A program made the translations under genes and the position numbers. Source: a virus. Taken from it: DNA of 33,971 nt. How positions within the stretch are numbered: position 1 is the stretch's first letter; the number at the start of each line of letters is the position of its first letter. Below are positions 16,401 through 24,142 of this stretch, piece after piece. The stretch covers positions 1 to 33,971 of the IMG/VR virus record IMGVR_UViG_3300020463_000064, one strand, 5' to 3'. The notes beneath the pieces are model-generated. The model was not told the DNA's origin, did no database searches, and saw only the letters and a program-made list of their open reading frames with translations.

Positions 16401-19400
16401 CCAAGATCCACAGATCCTATTAGTGATTCATGGCTACCCATATCAAACAAGACAGACGACACCTTTGAAGTATTTGCTGGTATTACCACTAGATTAGATT
16501 ACACAGTCTCTGGTGCGGACTACACCCCTTCTGTGGGTGTGATGACAATGAGTATTGGAACTCATGATCTAACAACTGGACAAAGTATTAAGTTTAGAGA
16601 TAGTTCATTAGGTTTTTCATGTACTGCTGACCAAAATACTGACACCAAATATTATCCAAGATCTAAAGATCCAGTTTACAATACTGCTGTTGCAATCACA
16701 GGTGTTGCTGGAACTACAATTACTGTCAACGTTGGTATATCAACAATAGTCAACTATAACATTAGATTTGCTGACTATACACCAGCATCAGGTATTATGA
16801 CCGTTTCTGTTGACAGAAATCATGGTTTCCAATCTGGCGAATCAATCAAGTTCAAGCCTGGATCTGTTGTATTCAAGTGTGATCAAGACGGATTCCAAAC
16901 TAATCATTTCTATCCAAGACCACAAGATCCTTACTATGATAAACCAGTTACTCTTGTTAGTGCTGCTGGTACTATCTTTACAGTCAATGTAGGGCCTACA
17001 ACATCATCCAATATCTATCAATTCTTACCTAATCAGGGTGTTGCTGTTGATGGTGTGATATCTGGTGGTGACTATCCATATACACTAGTTGGTGTTGGAA
17101 CTGATGCAGTGATTACTGGTGGTGGAGATTACACCCCATATGTGTATGTTTCATCAAATGCAAATAACGTTCAAAGACCATCACAAAAAATAGGCATTGC
17201 TACTGGTGGATTATCATTCAAGTGTGCTAAAGATAACTATGCAACTATTCATGCATATCCTCGTCCTACAGACCCTGCACATAACGTTAATTTAGGAATC
17301 ATATCAGCAACAACAAATACCTTTGAAGTTAGAGTTGGTGTATCCACAATAGCAGAAAGATCTATCTCAACATCCACCTACAATGCTGGAACAGGTCAAC
17401 TGACAATGACAGTGGGAGCTGGACACAGTTACACTGCCCCAAGTCTCCACACAATTTCGACGGCAACGTATAATGCTAGTACTGGTGTACTAGAACCAAC
17501 CATTGCAAATCATGGTTTCGTTGCTGGTGAATATGTTAAATTTGATTTGGAATCAATTTCATTCAAATGTGATCTAGATGGATATACTGCAACTAAGGCA
17601 TATCCAAGATATTCCGATCCATACCTTAACAAGTGGTTATCAATATACAACGTTGGTGTAAACACTTTCTCTGTATTTGTTGGTGTATCTACTATTGTAA
17701 ATGCACATATATTCCAAAGTGCAACTACTGGTGGTTTGAAGAAGGCAACTGATACAGTTGGAATCAATACTGCATCTATTAGATTTACATGTGCTAGAGA
17801 TAATTTCACAACAGAACACGCATATCCTCGTCCTGATGATCCTATTGGTGGTAATGTATCTGTTGGTATCGGATCAACCTCTGCAACTACACTGACTATC
17901 AATGTGGGTGTATCTACAATAGTCAACTATGGTATTACTACTGCAGCATACACTGCAAATACAGGTATCATGACTGTATTCTCGAACGTTCATGGATTCA
18001 ACGGTTCGTACACTAAAAACGTAGAATTTGCAACTTACGATGCTGGATCTGGCATTATGACTGTGACATCTGCTGGACATGGGATGGTTACTGGTAATAG
18101 AGTTCAATTTGAAAGAGACTCTATAAGATTCAGATGTAAGATGGATGGCAGAAAAACAATTAAGAGTTATCCAAGAAGAAAAGATCCATCTGATCAAAAA
18201 TGGTTGTCAGTCACAACTGTTGATCTTGATAAGTTTACTGTTAACGTAGGAACTTCGCCTCTCGTTAACCATACTCCTACAAGTGGATCATATGATCCGT
18301 TTTCTGGATTGATGACTATTGATATTGGGTCTCATACACTTAAGAAAGGAACTTCTGTCAAGTTAAAAACAAATGGATTTAAATTTACTTGTGCCTTAGA
18401 TAATCATGCGACATTCCACTACTACCCAAGAAAGAGTGGATTGAATGGCCCAGACCCTGCTTACAATACTGCTGTTAAGATCACTTCTACAACAGATACT
18501 ACAATTACTCTGGATGTAGGAACATCATCTAATCAAACTGCACACATACTTGTTTCTGCTGTCAATAATGCAGTTATCAGTGGTGGTAATTATATTCACA
18601 CATTTGAGAACGCAAAACTTGGTGGAATGTTGATTGCTAGGGATACTCTTGGTCTTGCAACAGATTCATATACATGGAGATGTTCTCAGGACAACTATGC
18701 CACAGATCACACATATCCTAGAAGCACTGACCCAATACACAATGTAGAAGTTGGTGTTGTTACTTCTACTACAGATACATTCACAATTAACGTAGGTATT
18801 ACATCTAGAGTTAAGTTCAATGTAACCAATGCAACTTATGATGCAAACAGTGGACTGGCAACGATAACTACTGACTCATCACATGGATTGTCAACTACAA
18901 CATCAGTAGGACTGGTGACAGGTGGATTGATTTATTCATGTTCAATGGATCAATATGCAACAGAGCATCCATATCCTAGAACTACAGACCCTGCACATAA
19001 CTCTGCATTATATCCAACTGCGGTCACATCAAATAATATTACTCTTAATGTTGGTGTTTCTACTAGAGTTGCATATAATATTAACCATGCAGACTACCAT
19101 GAGTCTATAGGTGTCATGACAGCATTCTTGCCAGTTGTTCATGGTATTACTACTGCTGCTGGAGTTGGTAGAAATGTTAAATTGGAAACTGAGTCAATTC
19201 TATTCTCATGTTCTCAAGATAACTATACTACAAAACAATTCTATCCAAAGGGAGGAGACCCTTACTATAATGGTTCACTAATTACCAGAGTTCTCAGTAA
19301 TACTCAGATTGAAACTCAGGTGGGCCCATCTACTACACCTAGTTTCTACAACTCTGGTGGTAAGATCCAAGGTGTTATTCTCGCACCTAGACTTATTAAT

Positions 19401-22400
19401 AATTCTCTTAGTGGAACTGACTTTGCTGCTGGTGGTACATTTGTTGATAAGATTATTGATGGTAAAACATATGTCGTTAATGTTGGTATTTCTACTGTAG
19501 ATCACAACTATGCTAGAGCTGGAATTTCACAGGCTGGTAAGAGAATTGCATCTTCCATAGAACAAGGATTCTCAGGATTTGATGTAGTAGAAAAAATAGA
19601 TGCTGCAAACTTTAGAGTCAATGCTGGATTATCAACTCAAGTCGCCTTGTATAAGAGAGGTGGTGAAGTTACTAAACCAGTATATGTTGATATTGTAGAA
19701 CCAGATGGATATTTCAATAGAAGTCTAGAATATGTTTCTGGCACTAGTGGAGTTGGAACAAATGCAAAGGCAGACTTCCGTATCAATGTTGATGGTAACA
19801 TTGCTGAGTACGCTATCCTAGAAGAGGGAACAGGATTTAAAGTTGCTGACAAACTTACAATCAGTGGTATTGCAACAGACCCAAGAGTCGGTGTACTAAC
19901 AGAATTCCAATTAACAGTTGAAGAATTACAGAACGATAGTTTCTCTGGATTCTATCCTGGCCAATTTATCCTGTTTGATGACATTGCACCATTCTTTAAT
20001 GGTAGTCGTAAGAAGTTTACTCTATCAGTAACAACTTCTGGTAATACTGAAATACTAAGTCTCAAGACTCAGCCTGGTAGTGATATGGATATTACAAATA
20101 ATATCTTCATCTACATCAATGATATCTTACAGACACCTGGCTCATCATACACTTACAAAGGTAGTAGAGTAATCTTTAGTGAGGCACCAAAACCAAATTC
20201 TAAGTGTGCTGTATTCTACTATAGAGGATCAAAGAGAGACGTTGAGACTGTGGATCCAATTTCAACCTTGAAACCTGGCGATACTGTTCAGATCAAAGAG
20301 AATAAGTTTGATGTTACCGACATAGATCAGTTTGAAAGAACAAGTAAGAGAATTGTTGCTTCTGATCTTCTTGAGACATTTACATACGATAGTATTGGAA
20401 TCAATACAGCACAGGACGCAGATAGACCTCTAGCATGGGAGAAACAGAAGGGAGATCAAATTCTTTCTGGTGTATTGATATCTAAAGCAAGACCTAGTTT
20501 GAAGAGTAAGATTCTTCCTACAACTAGATTAATTAAGAATCTTGGTAAGACTGATGATGTAATTTATGTTAATAACGTATTCCCATTATTCACTAACATT
20601 GATAAGTTAATCCAGTCCGAAAGAAATATTCAGATATTTGATGATGCTGAGATTCTACCAGGCGTCGTAACTTCTATTGTTTCTACATCTTCTAGTATAT
20701 CCTCACTAACTGTTAGTTTTGGTGGTACTGGATATCAGAACCTACCAAATCCAAATGTTGCAATATCAAGTGCTTTAATCAAACGTAAAGACCCAATCAA
20801 GAACTGGAGATTTGATGGAATTAGTGGTATTATTCAACTTGTTGAATTTAAGGCAATCACACAACAAGAACCAATAGTTGCCGTAGGTTCAAGTAGTTAC
20901 TATATGAATACTAAGAGTGGTACTTTCTGGGAGAGGGGACAGATTGGATTTGGTAATACTGTTCAGTTCAATGGTGTAGGTGTTGGATACTCTTCTTCTA
21001 GTATCAGTAAGTATGTTATGGCTGTTGGTGATGGTGGTTCAATGGCAAGATCAGTCTCTATAGGTAACAGTCTTTCTAGTTGGGACGTTATTGATCTAAA
21101 AGAGAAGAGAACTATCCCTGCAATCAACCAAACAAATACCTTTGATAGTACATACATTGGAAGTTTCAAAGATGTAGTTTGGGAACCTTCTATTGATACA
21201 TGGGTTGCAGTCGGTGCTGGTGGATCTATATTTACTGCGGTTGGTCTTACAACAGCTGAGGCATTCAGTCAGTTCTCTGGAAGTTTAGAAACTTTAAATT
21301 CAGTTGCATTTGGTCAGGGTGAATTTATTGCAGTTGGTGGTGGCGGTGCTGTCATCGCTTCTAATGATGGTTTGATATGGTCAGACAAAGTAAGTAATAC
21401 TGTTCAAGATATAAATGATGTCATCTTTGATGGTAGTAAATTCATCTATGTTGGTAACAACGGAACAATTGGTATCTCTACTAATAAAAACTTCTGGCAA
21501 CCTTGGAGTCAACAGTTGCCTGCTGGAACACTGCACCCTGCAACATTTGATTTCAAGAATATTAAATACTTCAATAACTTCTATATTGGTATTAGTACAG
21601 TCGGTAAGATGTATTATTCATTCGATTTGGCTAACTGGAATGAAAGATTGATAGATCAATCAAATGAAATTCGTGATCTTGCTAATACTACCTTCGGTGA
21701 TTTTAATAGTACTAGAATCATCGCAGTTGGAAGTGCAACAACTCAGTTCTATGCAGACCCAGCCATCAACAGGGCAACTGCTAGTGCGTCTGTGACTTCT
21801 GGAGTAATCACATCAGTCACTGTGACCGATGGTGGATTTGGTTATGATGTTGGTAGTTCACCTCCAGTTATAGTTCAATCTGATAGAACTAAGAAGGAAG
21901 ATGTATTCTCAGTTAATGCAAGAGGTGACTTTGGTGATATTGTAGGAATAAATACATCGATGCCTGGTTCTTCTACTAGATTACCTAAATTAGAATTTAC
22001 TCTTAAATCTCAATTTAACGACAACACAAACTTAGGTTATGGTTATTCTTCACTAAATGCTCTTGGAGTCAACTTTAGTGGATTGCAAAAAGGAGATTTC
22101 TTTACTATTTTCGATAGTCCTCTACTTGTTGGACACGCACTTACTGGTATTACAACTTCTTCTGGATCAAACGTTGCTGTAGGAATGGTCACATCTGGTG
22201 ATTATCTAGGTGGAACATTCCGAGTAGAGGAAGTTACTGGAGCTGGTGATGCAGTTTCTGGACTTACTACTGTAACATGTTCATTCTTACCTGGCCCTGT
22301 AACTTTTGGAAATAATCAAATCCAAGTGGGTCTTGCTGGAACTTCAAATGTTGATACCTTCTGGGGTAGATATAGTTGGGGTCAAGTCTACGGTTATCAG

Positions 22401-22505
22401 AATCGTGGATCAGGTAATCCAGATGAATTTTTCGTCAATACTATGAATGGAAACACTGGACTATCTACTGCTTCTGTAGTTTCCAGAAAGAAGCCATTAA
22501 CTTAA
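13500..22505 (+). CDS. Giant modular virion structural/adhesin-like protein, 3001 aa
   Basis: GAGGAA at 13485-13490, overlapping the upstream stop, is a good Shine-Dalgarno for ATG 13500. Architecture: residues 1-350, GGxGY units (VLAGGAGYAQTDPPKITIEG) and an INNIVQTPG unit near 210; 320-760, repeated SGxxTxT...HGxxxxD/G beta units; 740-1920, twelve one-Cys YPRxxDP modules; 790-879, five 18-residue GGDYxHxF units; 2195-2240, a second ILQTPG unit; about 2456-2753, a beta-propeller-like stretch of recurring VAVGxGGxI...SxDxxxW blades; then a GGFGY unit and a conserved-looking C-terminus. No signal peptide or membrane segment is seen. Position between 9 and 8 and the beta-repeat composition indicate a baseplate-peripheral or fibre protein, perhaps contacting host glycans. 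No T4 homologue is recognised. Confidence 0.75.
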   Translation: MPRTTPGQGVLLRPTFNSVYGVTNIEVLAGGAGYAQTDPPKITIEGTATPSVEGVFYPKISGIGTVSEIIVFKTGAGYFPVFNQSEQSGVVVERGAFGTIATSHSSAGIAYSVFSGDYNIVDDNIIFTDAPYGKAGPAGLQTNSSFSGRLFSRKLDPYDEKDKNVILDDISLEFTGIAGTQFSLSENTGVVTSLYNSVNTGVDINNNPFILINNIVQTPGLDFEVVDNTSNKLNFLSGVPRSGRLSKVGLQTGSGYYLPTKAAVRVGVGSTGSLEHIQIEGKGQGYRTIPEITVRASQGYGASITAFLGESSTTSVAISTATYNHISGVATFTTGSAHGFEIDDRVRVTGAGFTFAPVSAARNIGSFGYDYITGIATVQVFGGHYIGTGKNQSRNLLIKEVQVTEGISTFLFREDGYPIVSIGSTQIVTVMAGVGTQPLTYVSGGLVQAGIDTGIMDGRNVTGFDLIGATANTFKAFIGITTYAHNYVGGGVVNRAEAGIITNFSIVEGGTGFYAPKHIEHINQNPPTGITTITAVGDKDGDSKNIAALDYDSGSGIATITAASAHGLTTSNVVKLSGIAFSTGIGDIIFPSDTQKYFGVTGISSTLNFTINIGIAMTTTGIHTANVGSGIGSYIPYKGHGLETDDFVQTTGIAVTFTSAPAVQVGHVEYDESSGIATVTTRKDHNLTEDDCVVLSGIAFTCDYDPALGVSSALYDNTTGVLTVTTAAPHGYKVGKDVILTGLAFTCAIDNGAKDHYYPRSRSTAYDTSIPIVGYSGTALEIDVGISRVKNQYIHRFEEATAGALVYGGDYPHLFLRAEEGALLTGGPFLHEFHSATATSTFAGGDYAHTYAGSDDATIKVGGDYAHQFVASETIADSISIVGGGTTTPTNADYFPATGSLILTVANHGLSGPTQHSITTANYNPLAGIMTVTIPSHGFSNGDEVKIADESIGWKCSLDQFTATKYYPRSTDPISDSWLPISNKTDDTFEVFAGITTRLDYTVSGADYTPSVGVMTMSIGTHDLTTGQSIKFRDSSLGFSCTADQNTDTKYYPRSKDPVYNTAVAITGVAGTTITVNVGISTIVNYNIRFADYTPASGIMTVSVDRNHGFQSGESIKFKPGSVVFKCDQDGFQTNHFYPRPQDPYYDKPVTLVSAAGTIFTVNVGPTTSSNIYQFLPNQGVAVDGVISGGDYPYTLVGVGTDAVITGGGDYTPYVYVSSNANNVQRPSQKIGIATGGLSFKCAKDNYATIHAYPRPTDPAHNVNLGIISATTNTFEVRVGVSTIAERSISTSTYNAGTGQLTMTVGAGHSYTAPSLHTISTATYNASTGVLEPTIANHGFVAGEYVKFDLESISFKCDLDGYTATKAYPRYSDPYLNKWLSIYNVGVNTFSVFVGVSTIVNAHIFQSATTGGLKKATDTVGINTASIRFTCARDNFTTEHAYPRPDDPIGGNVSVGIGSTSATTLTINVGVSTIVNYGITTAAYTANTGIMTVFSNVHGFNGSYTKNVEFATYDAGSGIMTVTSAGHGMVTGNRVQFERDSIRFRCKMDGRKTIKSYPRRKDPSDQKWLSVTTVDLDKFTVNVGTSPLVNHTPTSGSYDPFSGLMTIDIGSHTLKKGTSVKLKTNGFKFTCALDNHATFHYYPRKSGLNGPDPAYNTAVKITSTTDTTITLDVGTSSNQTAHILVSAVNNAVISGGNYIHTFENAKLGGMLIARDTLGLATDSYTWRCSQDNYATDHTYPRSTDPIHNVEVGVVTSTTDTFTINVGITSRVKFNVTNATYDANSGLATITTDSSHGLSTTTSVGLVTGGLIYSCSMDQYATEHPYPRTTDPAHNSALYPTAVTSNNITLNVGVSTRVAYNINHADYHESIGVMTAFLPVVHGITTAAGVGRNVKLETESILFSCSQDNYTTKQFYPKGGDPYYNGSLITRVLSNTQIETQVGPSTTPSFYNSGGKIQGVILAPRLINNSLSGTDFAAGGTFVDKIIDGKTYVVNVGISTVDHNYARAGISQAGKRIASSIEQGFSGFDVVEKIDAANFRVNAGLSTQVALYKRGGEVTKPVYVDIVEPDGYFNRSLEYVSGTSGVGTNAKADFRINVDGNIAEYAILEEGTGFKVADKLTISGIATDPRVGVLTEFQLTVEELQNDSFSGFYPGQFILFDDIAPFFNGSRKKFTLSVTTSGNTEILSLKTQPGSDMDITNNIFIYINDILQTPGSSYTYKGSRVIFSEAPKPNSKCAVFYYRGSKRDVETVDPISTLKPGDTVQIKENKFDVTDIDQFERTSKRIVASDLLETFTYDSIGINTAQDADRPLAWEKQKGDQILSGVLISKARPSLKSKILPTTRLIKNLGKTDDVIYVNNVFPLFTNIDKLIQSERNIQIFDDAEILPGVVTSIVSTSSSISSLTVSFGGTGYQNLPNPNVAISSALIKRKDPIKNWRFDGISGIIQLVEFKAITQQEPIVAVGSSSYYMNTKSGTFWERGQIGFGNTVQFNGVGVGYSSSSISKYVMAVGDGGSMARSVSIGNSLSSWDVIDLKEKRTIPAINQTNTFDSTYIGSFKDVVWEPSIDTWVAVGAGGSIFTAVGLTTAEAFSQFSGSLETLNSVAFGQGEFIAVGGGGAVIASNDGLIWSDKVSNTVQDINDVIFDGSKFIYVGNNGTIGISTNKNFWQPWSQQLPAGTLHPATFDFKNIKYFNNFYIGISTVGKMYYSFDLANWNERLIDQSNEIRDLANTTFGDFNSTRIIAVGSATTQFYADPAINRATASASVTSGVITSVTVTDGGFGYDVGSSPPVIVQSDRTKKEDVFSVNARGDFGDIVGINTSMPGSSTRLPKLEFTLKSQFNDNTNLGYGYSSLNALGVNFSGLQKGDFFTIFDSPLLVGHALTGITTSSGSNVAVGMVTSGDYLGGTFRVEEVTGAGDAVSGLTTVTCSFLPGPVTFGNNQIQVGLAGTSNVDTFWGRYSWGQVYGYQNRGSGNPDEFFVNTMNGNTGLSTASVVSRKKPLT
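15733..19265 (+). repeat. Twelve-copy YPRxxDP module array (protein-level repeat)
   Basis: The core is FxCxxD, then 5-6 residues, TxHxYPRxxDP and a beta segment ending VNVGxST. The Tyr of YPR falls at residues 758, 967, 1052, 1138, 1253, 1368, 1442, 1557, 1642, 1739, 1825 and 1915. The last copy has YPK, copy 1 lacks the DP, and copy 9 has a 4-residue insertion before DP. DNA identity between copies is modest, so this is an old protein repeat, not a recent DNA expansion. Confidence 0.9.
15867..16136 (+). repeat. Five tandem 54-bp units (18-aa GGDYxHxF repeat)
   Basis: Residues 790-879 of the 3001-aa protein split exactly into five 18-residue units beginning KNQY, GGDY, GGPF, GGDY and GGDY. 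Each has His at position 6 and an aromatic residue at position 8. The starts are 15867, 15921, 15975, 16029 and 16083, with no indels. Related single units occur at 17064 (GGDYPYTL), 17121 (GGDYTPYV) and 18582 (GGNYIHTF). Confidence 0.9.
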
Positions 22506-22508
22506 CCC

Positions 22509-22515
22509 CTAAATA
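22509..22515 (+). promoter_or_regulatory. Late promoter CTAAATA before gp8
   Basis: CTAAATA followed by A-rich sequence lies 4 bases after the stop of the 3001-aa gene and ends 25 bases before the gp8 ATG. The leader between contains an ACTAGT palindrome flanked by an A run and a T7 run that reaches to 4 bases before the ATG. Confidence 0.6.
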
Positions 22516-22540
22516 AAACAAAAAGACTAGTTTTTTTAAA

Positions 22541-24136
22541 ATGCCTGCTATTATATCCGAACAGTTTAGAATTCTAAATGCCGAAACCTTTGTGAAAAGT
22601 TTTGTCGGAGTCGGATCTACTGTCAACAAATATTATGCGTTCATGGGATTACCCAATTCTATTGAACCAAAGGCAGGCGGTACTGCCACATGGGCCACTA
22701 ACACCCCTGCACCTTTAGATGGATTTGAAGAAGAGTACTCTATCAAAGAGTCCATCATTGCAATGAAAAAGGTTACGGACAAAGATGTTCGTAGACTTGT
22801 TAGAAAAGTATCATGGGTTGCTGGAACAACTTATGAGATGTACAGACATGACTATAATATTTACAATCTTACACCAATTACTTCACAGGGTAGTTTGTAC
22901 GAGGCAAATTACTACATAGTGAATGAAGACTTGAAAGTTTACGTTTGTCTGCAAAATGGATCAGACCCTGAGAACCCAAAGGGAAGGCCTTCATATGACC
23001 AACCCACATTTGTTGACCTTGAGCCAAGGGCAGCTGGCACTAGTGGCGATGGTTACGTTTGGAAATATCTTTATACAATTAAACCATCAGAAATCGTTAA
23101 ATTTGACTCTATTGAATACATACCTGTGCCCGAGAACTGGGGAAAGGAAGGCGAGACTATTGCAACAAAGGCTAATGCTATAGATGGAAAAATCGAAGTT
23201 GTGGTTGTTGATAATAGAGGTTCTAACTATCAACCAATCTCTACATCTTTTGCCAATGTTCCAATTTTGGGAGATGGATCAGGAGGAAAGGCAACAATTA
23301 CAGTTGATTCTTTCGGAAAGGTTTCTGAAGTATTTGTCACCGATGGAGGGGAAGGATATACCCACGGATCAATACAGTTCTTCCCAGGCGCTCCTGGCAG
23401 TGAGTCTGGCGGTGTTCTTGCTAACCTTACCAACACTGGAATAGGAACAACATCATCTGCTGGATTTAGTGTTATAATTCCACCCAAGGGTGGCCATGGA
23501 CATGATGTTTATAGAGAACTTGGTGCATATAGAGCTCTTTTATATTCTAGATTTGAAACGATTGAGACTAACCCTGATATTATTGAAGGTAACGACTTTG
23601 CTAGGGTTGGACTAATAAAAAATCCCACAGTATTCGGTAGTAGTACAGAATTACTAGACACTGCAATGGTGAGTGGATTGAAGGCAATTAAGATGGCTGG
23701 TGTAACAACAGGAACGACATATTCTGTTGACTCTGAGATTACACAGACAGTTGGTGTTGGATCGACTGCAATTGGATATGTCGCATCATGGGATAAAGTG
23801 ACTGGTGTGTTGAAGTATTATCAACCAATGGGTCTTGCATCTAGTGAAACTGGATACAAGATAATACCATTTACTGCAGCACCTGATGCTGGATATGGAC
23901 TGACTATTAATGGATCATCCGTAACAGGTTCTTTATTATCTGTTGATACTGCATATAACGGTGTCAGTACCTCAATAAATAATAAAGTCTATCAACTTGG
24001 TATGAGTTTTAGTGCTGGTATTTCATCAGCAGAATTCAATACTAAGTCTGGTGAAATAATCTATATTGATAATAGGACTGCGATCCCTAGATCTGCCAGT
24101 CAGAAGGAAGACATCAAAATAGTGCTGGAGTTTTAA
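22541..24136 (+). CDS. 8: Baseplate wedge protein gp8, enlarged
   Basis: The 531-aa product compares with 334 aa for T4 gp8. N-terminal EQFRILNAETFVKSF resembles T4 SKFRTEKMLNFYNSI; GDGYVWKYLYTI at about 169-180 matches T4 GDGYVWEYLFEI, followed by EYIPVPENW (T4 EYIVVPWPEE). The C-terminus GEIIYIDNRTAIPRSA...EDIKIVLEF matches T4 GEMIYMENRPPI...EEINILFTF. The extra length is mostly an insertion after about residue 210 carrying two GGxGY-type units (VVDNRGSNYQPIS and VTDGGEGYTHGS). gp8 dimers sit in the wedge next to gp7 and gp10 in T4. It has its own late promoter but no clear Shine-Dalgarno. The next gene starts 6 bases after its stop. Confidence 0.9.
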   Translation: MPAIISEQFRILNAETFVKSFVGVGSTVNKYYAFMGLPNSIEPKAGGTATWATNTPAPLDGFEEEYSIKESIIAMKKVTDKDVRRLVRKVSWVAGTTYEMYRHDYNIYNLTPITSQGSLYEANYYIVNEDLKVYVCLQNGSDPENPKGRPSYDQPTFVDLEPRAAGTSGDGYVWKYLYTIKPSEIVKFDSIEYIPVPENWGKEGETIATKANAIDGKIEVVVVDNRGSNYQPISTSFANVPILGDGSGGKATITVDSFGKVSEVFVTDGGEGYTHGSIQFFPGAPGSESGGVLANLTNTGIGTTSSAGFSVIIPPKGGHGHDVYRELGAYRALLYSRFETIETNPDIIEGNDFARVGLIKNPTVFGSSTELLDTAMVSGLKAIKMAGVTTGTTYSVDSEITQTVGVGSTAIGYVASWDKVTGVLKYYQPMGLASSETGYKIIPFTAAPDAGYGLTINGSSVTGSLLSVDTAYNGVSTSINNKVYQLGMSFSAGISSAEFNTKSGEIIYIDNRTAIPRSASQKEDIKIVLEF

Positions 24137-24142
24137 AACCAA

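Noticed and set aside
17510-17926. 138-codon minus-strand open frame antisense to the YPR array
   Set aside because: It is a by-product of repeated codon patterns in the array; composition is not protein-like and no start signal is present.
15733-19265. Assembly artefact caused by repeats in the giant gene
   Set aside because: Copies are diverged at DNA level and the frame stays open throughout, so collapse or false expansion is unlikely, although long reads would settle it.
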